64,000 nucleotides of DNA. Source: Thioclava sp. GXIMD2076. Its GTDB lineage: Bacteria > Pseudomonadota > Alphaproteobacteria > Rhodobacterales > Rhodobacteraceae. Under the pieces are notes generated by a model, which was not told where the DNA came from, did not search any database, and was given only the letters and a program-made list of their open reading frames with translations. Of the stretch, positions 62,994-64,000 are shown piece after piece (within the stretch, counting starts at the first letter, position 1; each line of letters starts with the position of its first letter). Position numbers and translations under genes: made by a program. The stretch is from positions 1,601,001 through 1,665,000 of the forward strand of contig NZ_CP149932.1 of assembly GCF_037949795.1 (NCBI RefSeq), written 5' to 3'.

Positions 62994-64000
62994 ATGAGCG
63001 CGCCGGGCCGCCCGCATATTCCGGTTCTCCTGCGTCCTTTGCTGAAGGCCGTGGCCCCTGTCGAGGGCATCTGGATTGACGGCACCTTTGGCGCGGGTGG
63101 CTATTCGCGCGGGCTTCTGGCGGAAGGTGCGGCGCAGGTGATCGGCGTGGACCGTGATCCGCTGGTGTTCGAGATGGCCGAAAGCTGGCGCGGCGAGTAT
63201 GGCGAGCGTCTCTCGCTCGTGCATGGCACTTTCTCTGAGATGGATGACTATGCCGCCGAGATCGCCCCCGAGGGGAAGGTCGATGGCGTGGTGCTCGATC
63301 TCGGGATCAGCTCAATGCAGATCGATCAGGCCGAGCGGGGCTTTTCCTTCATGCAGGACGGCCCTCTCGATATGCGCATGTCGCAGGACGGCCCGTCGGC
63401 GGCCGATCTGGTGAATACGCTGGGTGAGGAAGAGCTGGCCGATATCCTCTATCATTATGGCGAGGAGCGCGCCTCGCGCCGGATCGCCCGCAATATCCTC
63501 AAGGCCCGCGAGATCGAGCCGTTCACGACGACCAAGCAGCTGGTCGCGGTGATCGAGCGCTCCCTGCCGCGCCCCAAGCCCAACCAGTCCCATCCCGCGA
63601 CCCGCAGCTTCCAGGCGCTGCGCATCGCGGTGAATGACGAATTCGGCCAGCTGATCGAAGGGCTGGAGGCGGCCGAGCGCGCGCTGAAACCCGGCGGGCT
63701 ACTGGCAGTGGTCAGTTTCCACTCGCTCGAGGACCGCGTGATCAAGCGCTTCCTGCAGGCGCGTTCGGGCGGCGGCGGGCAGGGCTCGCGCCATGCACCG
63801 GTGGTCAAATCCGCGACACCGGGCTTCGACAAACCCTCGAAAGCTATCCCCCCCGATGACGAAGAGCTGGTAGAGAACCCGCGGGCACGGTCTGCCAAGC
63901 TGCGCGTCGCGCGCCGTCTTGACACGCCCGCAACCCCGGCTGACCGCACCATATTGGGCCTTCCGGCCCCCGTTCTGGACCCCGCGGCCAAGCCCGCCTC
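62994..64000 (+). CDS. rsmH: 16S rRNA (cytosine1402-N4)-methyltransferase RsmH (C-terminus outside window)
   Basis: SAM-dependent methyltransferase modifying C1402 in the ribosomal P site (old name MraW). 335 codons are present and the frame is open at the window end, so only the last few residues are missing. Motifs: [27 protein letters not shown] (SAM loop), [50 protein letters not shown] and [19 protein letters not shown]. Preceded by GGGAGG inside the mraZ 3' end. Confidence 0.96.
   Translation, partial: MSAPGRPHIPVLLRPLLKAVAPVEGIWIDGTFGAGGYSRGLLAEGAAQVIGVDRDPLVFEMAESWRGEYGERLSLVHGTFSEMDDYAAEIAPEGKVDGVVLDLGISSMQIDQAERGFSFMQDGPLDMRMSQDGPSAADLVNTLGEEELADILYHYGEERASRRIARNILKAREIEPFTTTKQLVAVIERSLPRPKPNQSHPATRSFQALRIAVNDEFGQLIEGLEAAERALKPGGLLAVVSFHSLEDRVIKRFLQARSGGGGQGSRHAPVVKSATPGFDKPSKAIPPDDEELVENPRARSAKLRVARRLDTPATPADRTILGLPAPVLDPAAKPA

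Overview
The window is high-GC, densely coded bacterial chromosome. Gene content and order point to an alphaproteobacterium of the order Rhodobacterales (Rhodobacter / Paracoccus / Thioclava-like). The pointers are a short (446 aa) prolyl-tRNA synthetase, HdaA, a phaZ-phaC-phaP-phaR block, FolE2, Hint-domain and AlkB-like proteins, full-length CtrA and DnaA boxes, and a DUF1127 gene followed by CUCCUCC-loop hairpins. Nothing suggests a prophage, plasmid, transposon or CRISPR array, and I saw no tRNA or rRNA gene. Most genes are housekeeping. The novelty lies mainly in the non-coding stretches.

Layout. 1-3.2 kb (minus): AI-2E permease, hdaA, ppk (cut by the window start). 3.4-9.4 kb (plus): exported hypothetical, proS, di-haem peroxidase, lolC/E, lolD, ArsC-like protein, HTH protein. 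9.6-12 kb (minus): cold-shock protein, thrS. 12.1-15.5 kb (plus): MFS permease, two alpha/beta hydrolases (one lacking its nucleophile serine), a small unknown. 15.6-18.1 kb (minus): ilvB-ilvH behind a leader-peptide attenuator. 18.5-21.9 kb (plus): TRAP permease pair, ProC-like oxidoreductase. 22-27 kb: polyhydroxyalkanoate genes phaZ (minus), phaC, phaP, phaR (plus), with a PhaR-type operator before phaP. 27-38.9 kb: thiamin pyrophosphokinase, an 817-aa coiled-coil repeat protein, DUF2842-like protein and purA, secG, pyrG, a LysE/RhtB exporter, purU, ferredoxin, a peptidoglycan-binding lipoprotein, a Do/DegP protease. 39.6-45.2 kb (minus): hflK-hflC, gor, rpiA, Hint protein. 45.4-51.5 kb: sdaA, purD, xseA, an exported hypothetical, an AlkB-like hydroxylase. 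51.7-58.8 kb (plus): ftsY, yciB, metZ, folE2, uvrD. 58.8-60.3 kb (minus): rlmJ, then DUF1127 with a nine-hairpin array. 60.5-64 kb (plus): mrp, a long regulatory region, mraZ and rsmH (cut by the window end), which begin the division/cell-wall cluster.

How the parts work together. phaC makes polymer, phaZ degrades it, PhaP coats granules and PhaR is expected to repress phaP through the TGC palindrome. HflK/HflC and DegP form an envelope-proteolysis neighbourhood. FtsY and YciB serve membrane biogenesis. The ilv leader couples acetolactate synthase expression to branched-chain aminoacyl-tRNA supply. The mraZ upstream region carries CtrA and DnaA boxes, GGGA repeats resembling MraZ targets, and an intrinsic terminator before mraZ, matching the UpsM small-RNA arrangement of Rhodobacter sphaeroides. 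The DUF1127-hairpin locus matches the stress-induced ccaF1-CcsR ('cuckoo' RNA) arrangement but has nine hairpins where four CcsR RNAs are described.
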